A DNA stretch of 15,675 bases from Vulcanimicrobiia bacterium (GTDB lineage Bacteria > Vulcanimicrobiota > Vulcanimicrobiia > Vulcanimicrobiales > Vulcanimicrobiaceae). A model generated the notes under the pieces. That model searched no databases. It was given only the letters and a program-made list of their open reading frames with translations, and was not told the DNA's origin. The stretch covers positions 1 through 15,675 of the forward strand of contig JANWKW010000196.1 of assembly GCA_025451135.1 (NCBI GenBank). Reading direction: 5' to 3'. Shown in pieces: positions 6,328 to 12,474 of the stretch. Position numbers and translations under genes: made by a program. Every line of letters begins with the position of its first letter. Positions within the stretch are counted from its first letter, which is position 1.

Positions 6328-7344
6328 CTAGAAGTACTGGAACTGGCCGAGCTTGTTGCCGGCGTTCTCGGTGTAGTAGATGCGCAGGTCGGGGCCGATC
6401 GCCATGAGCGACGGCGAGCTATTGGCGGTCGGCACCGGGAAGAGCGTGACCGTGGAGCTCGCGACGAGGAACCGGCCGATCGCGTTGCCGGTCGTGTCCG
6501 CGAAGTAGAAGTTGTTGTCCGCGCCCAGGATCAGGCCGCGCAGTCCGGGGTGCGCGCCGGTCAGCGCGTACTCGTTGGTCACGACGCCGGTGGTGGTGAT
6601 GCGGCCGAGCTTGACCGCGGCGCTCTCGACGAACCACAGCGCGCCGTCGGCGCCGCTGACGATCTGGTACGGCTGGGCGGCCGCCGTCGTGGTCGGATAC
6701 TCGGTGAAGACGCCCGTCGTGGTGACGCGACCGATCTTCGAGGCGGCGCTCTCGGTGAACCAGAGCGCGCCGTCCGGGCCGGCGGTGATGCCGGTCGGAT
6801 TGCTGGCGGCCGTCGGCACGGCGAACTCGGTGATCGTCCCGCCGGTGGTGATCCGGCCGATCTTGTTCGCGCTCGCTTCCGTGAACCACAGGTTGCCGTC
6901 GGAACCGACGGTCAGGAACTGCGCCCCCGAGGAGGCGGTCGGGATCGGGTACTCGACGATCAGCGAGCCGTTCAGGTTGATCTTGCCGATGTTGTTCCCG
7001 GCGCTCTCGGCGAACCACAGGTTGCCGTCCGGGCCGGCGACGATACCGACCGGCGACGACGCCGCGGTGGGAAGCGGGAACTCGTTGAACGTGGCGGTCG
7101 TATCGAGGCGGCCGATCTTGTTGCCGCTCTGTTCGGTGAACCACAGGTTGCCGTCGGCGCCCCGCGCGATACCGGCCGGCGCGCTGTTCGCGGTCGGGAT
7201 CGTATACTCGCTCGTGGTGTGTGGCACGACGGGAGTGGCCGTCGGTGCGACGGTGTTCCCATCGATGACCGTGCCCTTGCCGCAGCCGGTAAAGGCCACG
7301 ACGACGAGCGCGGCGCCCGCGAGAAAGCCCAGGGTCCGTTGCAA
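6328..7344 (-). CDS. Lipoprotein with seven Vgb-like beta-propeller repeats
   Basis: A 338-residue predicted secreted lipoprotein. A signal peptide (residues 1-20) ends in FTG before Cys21, an acceptable though imperfect lipobox. After a Thr/Pro-rich spacer come seven repeats of about 42 residues (about 45-338), each with the pattern P-x-GI-x-x-G-x-DGNLWFTE followed by NKIGR and E-x-x-x-PTA. Seven blades predict a closed propeller of the virginiamycin B lyase (Vgb)/NHL type. The catalytic histidine pattern expected of streptogramin lyases is not evident, since blades 4-7 are almost free of His, so an antibiotic-lyase function is not supported. Binding of a cell-surface ligand or protein is a guess. 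The start is TTG at 7344, backed by AAGGAGA (7350-7356) at good spacing. It sits opposite to the flanking flagellar genes; no link to motility is proven. Confidence 0.85.
   Translation of the reverse strand: MQRTLGFLAGAALVVVAFTGCGKGTVIDGNTVAPTATPVVPHTTSEYTIPTANSAPAGIARGADGNLWFTEQSGNKIGRLDTTATFNEFPLPTAASSPVGIVAGPDGNLWFAESAGNNIGKINLNGSLIVEYPIPTASSGAQFLTVGSDGNLWFTEASANKIGRITTGGTITEFAVPTAASNPTGITAGPDGALWFTESAASKIGRVTTTGVFTEYPTTTAAAQPYQIVSGADGALWFVESAAVKLGRITTTGVVTNEYALTGAHPGLRGLILGADNNFYFADTTGNAIGRFLVASSTVTLFPVPTANSSPSLMAIGPDLRIYYTENAGNKLGQFQYF
6632..7155 (-). repeat. Tandem about 126-bp repeats encoding propeller blades
   Basis: The plus-strand string AACCACAG (one copy AACCAGAG), part of the codons for the LWF core of each blade, recurs at 6632, 6758, 6884, 7013 and 7139. 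The spacings are 126, 126, 129 and 126 bp, or 42-43 codons. Three copies (6884, 7013, 7139) share 17 identical bases, AACCACAGGTTGCCGTC. This shows growth by internal duplication and makes the locus prone to gain or loss of blades. Confidence 0.85.
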
Positions 7345-7499
7345 AATTCTCTCCTTCGGTGTTCGGTCAGCCTGGGGTATTGGCAGGCTAGGCGCGCCAT
7401 CCCTGGATAGGATAGCCGCCCAAGGCTGTACCCGGCCTGGGGAAAAGCTCCCTCGCGGCCGATGTAAAGGAAGAAGAATATGCGCTTTGAGTCCTAGCC
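7345..7499. other. Divergent 155-bp intergenic region between lipoprotein gene and flhB
   Basis: This gap must carry promoters for the minus-strand lipoprotein gene and probably for flhB. A small hairpin (AGCCTG 7369-7374 with CAGGCT 7384-7389) lies in the lipoprotein leader. GCCGATGT at 7458-7465 resembles a sigma-28 -10 element, but the sequence 11 nt upstream (GGGGAAAA) does not match a -35. No convincing sigma-70 promoter was found in either direction. A short upstream reading frame occupies 7480-7497. Confidence 0.5.
7480..7497 (+). CDS. Five-residue upstream reading frame (MRFES) before flhB
   Basis: ATG CGC TTT GAG TCC TAG, preceded by a strong purine-rich ribosome site (AAAGGAAG, 7466-7473) at ideal spacing. 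The stop codon is separated from the flhB GTG by only 2 nt, while flhB itself has no good Shine-Dalgarno sequence directly upstream. This arrangement suits a leader frame whose termination feeds reinitiation at flhB. It could also be chance, with the purine site acting on flhB from 28 nt away. Confidence 0.35.
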   Translation: MRFES

Positions 7500-8564
7500 G
7501 TGGCTAAACCGGAACAAACCGAGAAGGCCACACCCAAACGCAAAGACGAGGCCCGCAAGCGCGGTCAGGTCGCCAAGAGCCCCGAGCTTGCCGGGTCGGC
7601 GATCTTCCTTGCGGCCGTCTTCATATTGCACGGCTTCGTGGCTCCCGGCCTGGCGTCGGTCACGGCCATGATGCGGACCATCTTCGGAAACGCCTCGGCC
7701 CTGGAGCCGCTGACCATCCACTCGGTCTGGAGCCTGTTCGCCGGCGGCTTCCTGACGGTCGGCCTCGTCCTGGTCGTGCTCTTCGGCTGCACGATGGGGA
7801 TCGCGCTCCTGGCCAACCTCGCGCAGTTCGGATTCCTGTTCACCCTCAAGGCGATCGCCCCGAAGTTCTCCAAGATCAATCCGCTGACGGGCTTTCAACG
7901 GCTCTTCTCCAAGCAAGTGGTCGTCAATCTGGCCAAGCAGCTGCTCAAGCTGGGCGCCGTCATCATCATCCTGTGGACGACCATCGGCGCGCACGTGAGC
8001 CTGTTCGCCCAGGTCGGCCAGTCGACGCCCGCGACTATGGTCGCCATGACCTCGGAGCTGGTCTTCGAGATCGCCTGGAAGTTCGGTCTCTTGCTGCTCG
8101 TCATCGCCCTCGCGGACTACGCGTACGAACGCTGGCAGTCCGAGGAGAGCATGAAGATGAGCAAGCAAGAGGTCCGCGACGAGCACCGGCAAGCCGAGGG
8201 CAATCCCGAGGCCAAGGGCGCGTTCAAGCGCAAACAGCGCGAGTTCGCGCGCCGCCGCATGATGGCGGCCGTGCCGCGGGCGACCGTGGTGGTGACCAAC
8301 CCGACCCACTTCGCGATCGCGCTGGAATGGGACGACGACGGCATGGCCGCTCCGGTGGTCGTCGCCAAGGGCGCCGACTTGATGGCGAAACGGATTCGCG
8401 AGCTCGCGCGCGAACACGGCGTACCGATCTTGGAGAACCCTCCGCTCGCGCGTACGCTCTACGATACGGTGGAGATCGACCAGGCCATCCCGCCGAATCT
8501 GTACGCGGCCGTCGCGCAGGTGATCGCCTTCGTCTTCAAGCTCAAGCGCCGGACGATCGCGTGA
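7500..8564 (+). CDS. flhB: Flagellar export switch protein FlhB
   Basis: A 354-residue inner-membrane protein that controls the export switch from rod/hook to filament substrates. The basic N-terminus (EKATPKRKDEARKRGQVAKS, about residues 7-26) is typical. Four membrane regions lie near 28-52, 80-105, 140-165 and 180-202. The cytoplasmic C-terminal domain carries the self-cleavage motif NPTH at residues 267-270, intact, followed by the conserved VVAKG, A-x-x-IRELAREHGVPI and PLAR-x-LY segments. The start is GTG at 7500, chosen for the family-like N-terminus; a TAG lies two bases upstream. It opens the second export block and overlaps flhA by 4 bp. In many clusters it would follow fliR directly; here an opposite-strand gene separates them. 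Confidence 0.97.
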   Translation: MAKPEQTEKATPKRKDEARKRGQVAKSPELAGSAIFLAAVFILHGFVAPGLASVTAMMRTIFGNASALEPLTIHSVWSLFAGGFLTVGLVLVVLFGCTMGIALLANLAQFGFLFTLKAIAPKFSKINPLTGFQRLFSKQVVVNLAKQLLKLGAVIIILWTTIGAHVSLFAQVGQSTPATMVAMTSELVFEIAWKFGLLLLVIALADYAYERWQSEESMKMSKQEVRDEHRQAEGNPEAKGAFKRKQREFARRRMMAAVPRATVVVTNPTHFAIALEWDDDGMAAPVVVAKGADLMAKRIRELAREHGVPILENPPLARTLYDTVEIDQAIPPNLYAAVAQVIAFVFKLKRRTIA

Positions 8565-10684
8565 GCGAGCGCGTCTCCCGGGCCGTCCCCATCCTGATCG
8601 CCGCGGCCTCGATGCTGCTGGTGCTGCTGATCATCGTGCCGGTGCCCACCTGGGTGCTCGACATCCTGCTGACGTTCAACATCATGATCGCGCTGCTGAT
8701 CATCGGCACCGCGCTCTTCGCGGAGAACGCGCTCGCGTTCTCGGTCTTCCCGACGCTGCTGCTGATCATCACGCTCTTCCGGCTCTCGCTCAACGTCACG
8801 GCCACGCGCTGGATCCTCTCCAACGGCTCGGCCGGCACCGACGCGGCCGGCGACGTGATCAAGTTCTTCGGCGAGATCGTGATCGGCGGCAACTACGCGG
8901 TCGGCTTCGTCATCTTCCTGATCCTGGTGATCATCCAGTTCGTGGTCATCACCAACGGCGCGGGCCGCGTCGCCGAGGTCGCCGCGCGCTTCACCTTGGA
9001 CGCGATGCCGGGCAAGCAGCTCGCGATCGACGCCGACCTCAACGCCGGCCTGATCACCGAGGCCGAGGCCCGTCAGCGGCGCAAGGACATCCAGCGGTCG
9101 GCCGACTTCTACGGCGCGATGGACGGCGCGTCCAAGTTCGTGCGCGGCGACGCGATCGCGGCCGGCATCATCGTCGCGATCAACACCCTCGGCGGCTTCG
9201 TCGTCGGCATCGTGCACGCGGCCAACTTCCAGACCGTGCTCGGCACCTACACGCTGCTGACCGTCGGCGAAGGCATCGTCACCCAGATCCCGGCGCTGCT
9301 GATCTCGACGGCGACCGGCATCATCGTCACCCGGGCGGCGTCCGAGAACGACTTCGGCAGCGATCTGACCAAGCAGCTGAGCGGACAGCCCAACGCGATC
9401 CTGGTGGCCGCCATCATGGCGACCATCTTCGGGTTGTTCGGCCTCGCGCGCTGGCTGATGTTCGCGGCGGCGGCGGGGATGTTCGTGTTCTACGCGTTCC
9501 GCCGGCGCGCGCTCGCGACCGCGGGCGGTCCCGGCATGCTCTCCGGCGGCGGCGCCGCGGCGATCGCGGGCGGCCCGGCCGCGCCGGCCAAGCCGGCCGA
9601 GTCGGTCGTGCCCCTGCTCTCGTACGATCCGATGGAGCTGGAGATCGGCTTCGGCCTGATCCCGCTGGTCGACGTCAACCAGGGCGGCGATCTGCTCGAG
9701 CGCATCACGCTGATCCGCCGCCACGCCGCGCGCGATCTCGGCATCGTCGTCCCGCCGATCCGCGTGCGCGACAACCTGCAGCTCAAACCGAACGCCTACG
9801 TGGTGAAGATCTACGGTCTCGAGGTCGCGACCGCCGACGTGATGGTCAGCCGGCTGCTCGCGATGAATCCGGGAACGGCGACCGCCGCGATCGACGGCAT
9901 CGCGACCACCGAGCCGGCCTTCGGTCTGCCCGCGTTGTGGATCCCGGATACCGGCAAGCCGGAGGCCGAGATGGCCGGCTACACCGTGATCGACCCCACC
10001 TCGGTGATCGCGACGCATCTCACCGAGCTGATCAAGGCGCACGCGCCCGATCTGCTCGGGCGTCAGGAGACCTCGGCACTGCTCGACAACGTCAAACAGC
10101 ACTACCCGGTGGTGGTGGAAGAACTGGTGCCGCAGCTGCTCACGGTCGGCGAGATCCAGCGCGTGCTGCAGAACCTGCTGCGCGAACGTATCCCGATCCG
10201 CAACCTGATCCTGATCCTCGAGACGCTGGCGGACGCCGCCCGCGTCAGCAAGGACATCGACTACTTGACCGAGCGCGTGCGCTCCTCGCTGGCGCGCCAC
10301 ATCTCGGCGGAATACGCCGAGGACGGTCTGCTCTCGGTCATCACGGTGGATCCGCGTCTGGAGTCGCTGCTCGCCGAAGCGGTGCGGCGCGGCGAGGACG
10401 CCTACGCCCTGCTCGATCCGAACACGGTCGCACGCATCTACACCTCGCTCGCCAAGCAGATCGCGATCGCCCAGGGCTCCGGGCTCGCGCCGATCGTGCT
10501 GGCCTCGCCGTCCGTCCGGCTGGCCCTCAAGCGCCTGACCGAACGGGCCGCGCCCCAGCTGGTGGTGCTCGCCTATTCCGAGATCGCTCCGGGTCTGCGG
10601 GTCGAGTCGATCGGCCAGATCTCGGCCACCGACGACGACGGCAGGGAACCGACCGCGCCTCCCGGCGAAATGAGCGCGCGATGA
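8561..10684 (+). CDS. flhA: Flagellar export protein FlhA
   Basis: A 707-residue export-gate protein with a nonameric cytoplasmic ring that receives chaperone-substrate complexes. The N-terminal half has about eight membrane helices (roughly residues 10-325). It also contains the FHIPEP-family signature region RFTLDAMPGKQ, AIDADLNAGLI, EAEARQRR, ADFYGAMDGASKFVRGD. A Gly/Ala/Pro-rich linker (about 320-350) leads to the C-terminal ring domain (about 355-690), with VVPPIRVRDNL, NAYVVKIYG and IPIRNLILILETLAD. The length is normal. GTG 8561 overlaps the flhB stop (GTGA) and gives the expected short N-terminus (SERVSRAVPILIAA). The stop overlaps the ATG of the PilZ gene by 4 bp. flhF and flhG, frequent neighbours elsewhere, do not follow. 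Confidence 0.98.
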   Translation: MSERVSRAVPILIAAASMLLVLLIIVPVPTWVLDILLTFNIMIALLIIGTALFAENALAFSVFPTLLLIITLFRLSLNVTATRWILSNGSAGTDAAGDVIKFFGEIVIGGNYAVGFVIFLILVIIQFVVITNGAGRVAEVAARFTLDAMPGKQLAIDADLNAGLITEAEARQRRKDIQRSADFYGAMDGASKFVRGDAIAAGIIVAINTLGGFVVGIVHAANFQTVLGTYTLLTVGEGIVTQIPALLISTATGIIVTRAASENDFGSDLTKQLSGQPNAILVAAIMATIFGLFGLARWLMFAAAAGMFVFYAFRRRALATAGGPGMLSGGGAAAIAGGPAAPAKPAESVVPLLSYDPMELEIGFGLIPLVDVNQGGDLLERITLIRRHAARDLGIVVPPIRVRDNLQLKPNAYVVKIYGLEVATADVMVSRLLAMNPGTATAAIDGIATTEPAFGLPALWIPDTGKPEAEMAGYTVIDPTSVIATHLTELIKAHAPDLLGRQETSALLDNVKQHYPVVVEELVPQLLTVGEIQRVLQNLLRERIPIRNLILILETLADAARVSKDIDYLTERVRSSLARHISAEYAEDGLLSVITVDPRLESLLAEAVRRGEDAYALLDPNTVARIYTSLAKQIAIAQGSGLAPIVLASPSVRLALKRLTERAAPQLVVLAYSEIAPGLRVESIGQISATDDDGREPTAPPGEMSAR

Positions 10685-11361
10685 TCTTCAAGGCGATCTT
10701 CGGCGGCTCGAGCGGCCGCATCCCCGCGACCCGTCTCCCCGCCGTCCACGGCTTCGCCGACGTGACCGTGGCCGGCCGCCCGGCGCGATCCGTCTCGGTC
10801 GAAGCGGTCGACGACCGCACCATCGTCACCCGCGAGATCCTCGGACGGCCCGGCGAACAGGCCGTCTTCGTCTACGCCAACGACCACGGCAAGTACCGGT
10901 TCGGCACCCGGATCCTCCGGGCCAAAGACGGCGAGACCGCCTTCGAAGCCCCCAAGAAGGTCGACGTCGTCGGCAAGGCAGCCGGCGGCGGCGGGGCCCA
11001 GAAGCGCGCCTCCGTCCGCCTAGATACGATCGTGCCGGGGCAGTGGCGGTTCGCGCCCGGCGGCAAGGGCATGGGCGACTTCGTGCGGGCCAACATCCGG
11101 GATATCAGCCGGGGCGGCTGCAGCCTGATCGTCGACCGCCACATCAAGGGCGGGACGACCCTCGAGGTCCGTCTCCAGCTCCGTTCGGACCGGCCGGTCC
11201 TGGTCGTCCTCGGGGAAGTGATGCGGACCGAGCCGATCGCGGCCTCCGGGCGGTTCTCCCACGGCCTGCGCTTCCACGGGGTCACCCCGGAAGAAGACCA
11301 CGCCATCCTGGATTTCATCAACCGGAAGCAGGCCGAGCTCCGCAGCCGCGGGCTGGCGTGA
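10681..11361 (+). CDS. PilZ-domain c-di-GMP-binding protein (YcgR-like)
   Basis: A 226-residue soluble protein. The C-terminal PilZ domain (about 107-220) has both c-di-GMP-binding motifs intact: R109-A-S-V-R113 (RxxxR) and D141-I-S-R-G-G146 (D/NxSxxG). The N-terminal part (about 18-95) looks like the beta-rich YcgR-N/PilZN fold that precedes PilZ in flagellar brakes. A glycine-rich joint (G102-G105) lies just before the first motif. ATG 10681 overlaps the flhA stop (ATGA), so it is translationally coupled to the export gene. Known YcgR proteins bind c-di-GMP and slow or bias the motor; by context this one probably does likewise, but its partner is not visible from sequence. It ends the flhBA block, with a hairpin 9 nt after the stop. 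Confidence 0.9.
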   Translation: MIFKAIFGGSSGRIPATRLPAVHGFADVTVAGRPARSVSVEAVDDRTIVTREILGRPGEQAVFVYANDHGKYRFGTRILRAKDGETAFEAPKKVDVVGKAAGGGGAQKRASVRLDTIVPGQWRFAPGGKGMGDFVRANIRDISRGGCSLIVDRHIKGGTTLEVRLQLRSDRPVLVVLGEVMRTEPIAASGRFSHGLRFHGVTPEEDHAILDFINRKQAELRSRGLA

Positions 11362-11369
11362 CGGCCCTC

Positions 11370-11393
11370 ACGCGGCCTTAACAAAAGCCGCGT
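11370..11393 (+). terminator. Weak terminator-like hairpin after the PilZ gene
   Basis: ACGCGGC (11370-11376) pairs perfectly with GCCGCGT (11387-11393) around a 10-nt A-rich loop, and the 3' side runs into TTTC. The short T run makes this a weak or attenuating terminator, so some read-through into cheY is likely. Confidence 0.5.
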
Positions 11394-11405
11394 TTCGGCC
11401 GATGG
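11379..11405 (+). promoter_or_regulatory. Possible sigma-28-like promoter upstream of cheY
   Basis: GCCGATGG (11398-11405) matches the first six bases of the sigma-28 -10 element. TAACAAAA sits exactly 11 nt upstream and matches only the TAA core of the -35. A weak sigma-70 alternative is TTGCTA (11431) with TGTAAC (11455) at 18-nt spacing. Neither is strong, but the gap upstream of a chemotaxis block needs a promoter or read-through. Confidence 0.3.
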
Positions 11406-11485
11406 ATGAGGTAAGGATGGCCGGTCCGTTTTGCTAAGCGGTCCGGTACGGTCTTGTAACACGTCATTTTTTTTGGAGCACACGG
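11406..11485 (+). promoter_or_regulatory. cheY leader: mismatched hairpin, T8 tract and ribosome site
   Basis: CCGGTCCG (11421-11428) can pair with CGGTCCGG (11439-11446), giving an 8-bp stem with one central T-T mismatch and a 10-nt loop. Eight T residues (11467-11474) lie immediately before GGAG (11475-11478), which is 7 nt from the cheY ATG. The T tract is too far from the stem to make a normal terminator. A U-rich stretch beside a ribosome site can enhance translation through protein S1 or bind Hfq; this is inference. Confidence 0.45.
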
Positions 11486-11848
11486 ATGAGCAAGAGGGTC
11501 CTCATCGTAGACGACGCGGTCGTCATGCGGATGATGATCAAGGGCATACTCTCGAAGAACGGCTTCGAGGTTGTCGGGGAAGCCCAGAACGGCGTCGAGG
11601 CCGTCGATAAGTACAAACAACTGACCCCCGACCTGGTGACCATGGACATGGTCATGCCCGAGATGGACGGCATCACCGCCGTACGTCAGATCATCGCCCA
11701 CGATCCGAACGCCAAGATCATCATGTGCACGTCCATGGGTCAGCAGGCGCTCGTCGTCGAGGCGATCCAGGCCGGAGCGAAGTCGTTCATCACGAAGCCG
11801 TTCCAGCCGCCGAAGATCCTCGAGACGATCGACAAGGTGCTCGTATGA
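11486..11848 (+). CDS. cheY: Chemotaxis response regulator CheY
   Basis: A 120-residue single-domain receiver. All key residues are present: the acidic pair D9/D10, phosphoacceptor D54 (in VTMDMVMPEMDG), T82 in IIMCTSM and K104 in FITKPF. There is no output domain. As CheY-P it should bind FliM at the LSQEEIDALIN motif and switch the motor. ATG 11486 has GGAG 7 nt upstream. The stop overlaps cheC (ATGA), pairing the regulator with its phosphatase. The length and motifs are those of the Firmicutes/Thermotoga-type CheY that works with CheC. Confidence 0.97.
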   Translation: MSKRVLIVDDAVVMRMMIKGILSKNGFEVVGEAQNGVEAVDKYKQLTPDLVTMDMVMPEMDGITAVRQIIAHDPNAKIIMCTSMGQQALVVEAIQAGAKSFITKPFQPPKILETIDKVLV

Positions 11849-12453
11849 GCCAGAGCATGTCGCTCTCCGAACTGCAGAAAGACGCGCTCAAAGAGGTCGG
11901 CAACATCGGCGCCGGCCACGCCGCGACCGCGCTCTCGCAGCTGCTCAACACCAAGATCAACCTGAGCGAGCCGCGCATCGAGGTCATCAAGTTCCGCGAC
12001 CTGGCGTCGCGCATCGGCAACGAGAGCCGCACGGTCGCCGCGCTGCATATGTACGTGCGGGGCGAGGCGCCCGGCCAGATGATCGTGATCTTCGACCGCG
12101 AGCAGGCCCTCGATTTCGTCAGCGCGTTCCTCAAGCGCGTGATCGGCGACATCCAGATCTTCGATTCGATCGCGGACTCGACGCTCAAGGAGCTCGGCAA
12201 CATCATCGCCGGCTCGTACCTGACGGCGATCATCCAGCTCACCAACATCAACCTGCTGCCGTCCGTGCCGACGCTCTCGTACGGCACCATCCAGGCCGCC
12301 TTCCGCACGCTGATGTCGATCCTCCCGGATCAGGACGTCTTCTTGATCGAGAGCGCGTTCCTGGACAAGGAGAAGGTCGTCGCGGGTCAGTTCATCCTGA
12401 TCCCCGAGACGGGATCGCTCGGCCCGCTGCTCTCCGTCTTCGGCGTAGAGTAA
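11845..12453 (+). CDS. cheC: CheY-P phosphatase CheC
   Basis: A 202-residue protein with two CheC half-domains, each with a complete active-site signature D/S-x3-E-x2-N-x22-P. Site 1 is D13, E17, N20 and P43; site 2 is S112, E116, N119 and P142. Both spacings match the consensus exactly. CheC removes phosphate from CheY-P, usually stimulated by CheD, which is not encoded in this window. ATG 11845 overlaps the cheY stop by 4 bp. Because the FliY CheC-like domain here lacks the Asn, this stand-alone enzyme is probably the main CheY-P sink. Confidence 0.96.
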   Translation: MSQSMSLSELQKDALKEVGNIGAGHAATALSQLLNTKINLSEPRIEVIKFRDLASRIGNESRTVAALHMYVRGEAPGQMIVIFDREQALDFVSAFLKRVIGDIQIFDSIADSTLKELGNIIAGSYLTAIIQLTNINLLPSVPTLSYGTIQAAFRTLMSILPDQDVFLIESAFLDKEKVVAGQFILIPETGSLGPLLSVFGVE

Positions 12454-12474
12454 GCGTCCTCTCGAGAACGACTG

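Noticed and set aside
6328..7344. Naming the propeller protein a virginiamycin B lyase (streptogramin resistance)
   Set aside because: The repeat fold agrees, but the active-site histidines are not evident and a lipoprotein location is atypical, so a resistance function is not supported.
6307..7410. Plus-strand open frame across the propeller gene
   Set aside because: Repeats are visible in both strands, but only the minus strand gives a signal peptide, lipobox and DGNLWFTE blades with a good ribosome site.
8459..10300. Long minus-strand open frame opposite flhA
   Set aside because: Same kind of GC-driven shadow: Arg/Asp/Gly/His-rich, no recognisable family, and fully covered by an unmistakable FlhA.
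11431..11460. Sigma-70 promoter TTGCTA-18-TGTAAC before cheY
   Set aside because: Only 4 of 6 matches in each box and non-optimal spacing; kept only as a weak alternative.
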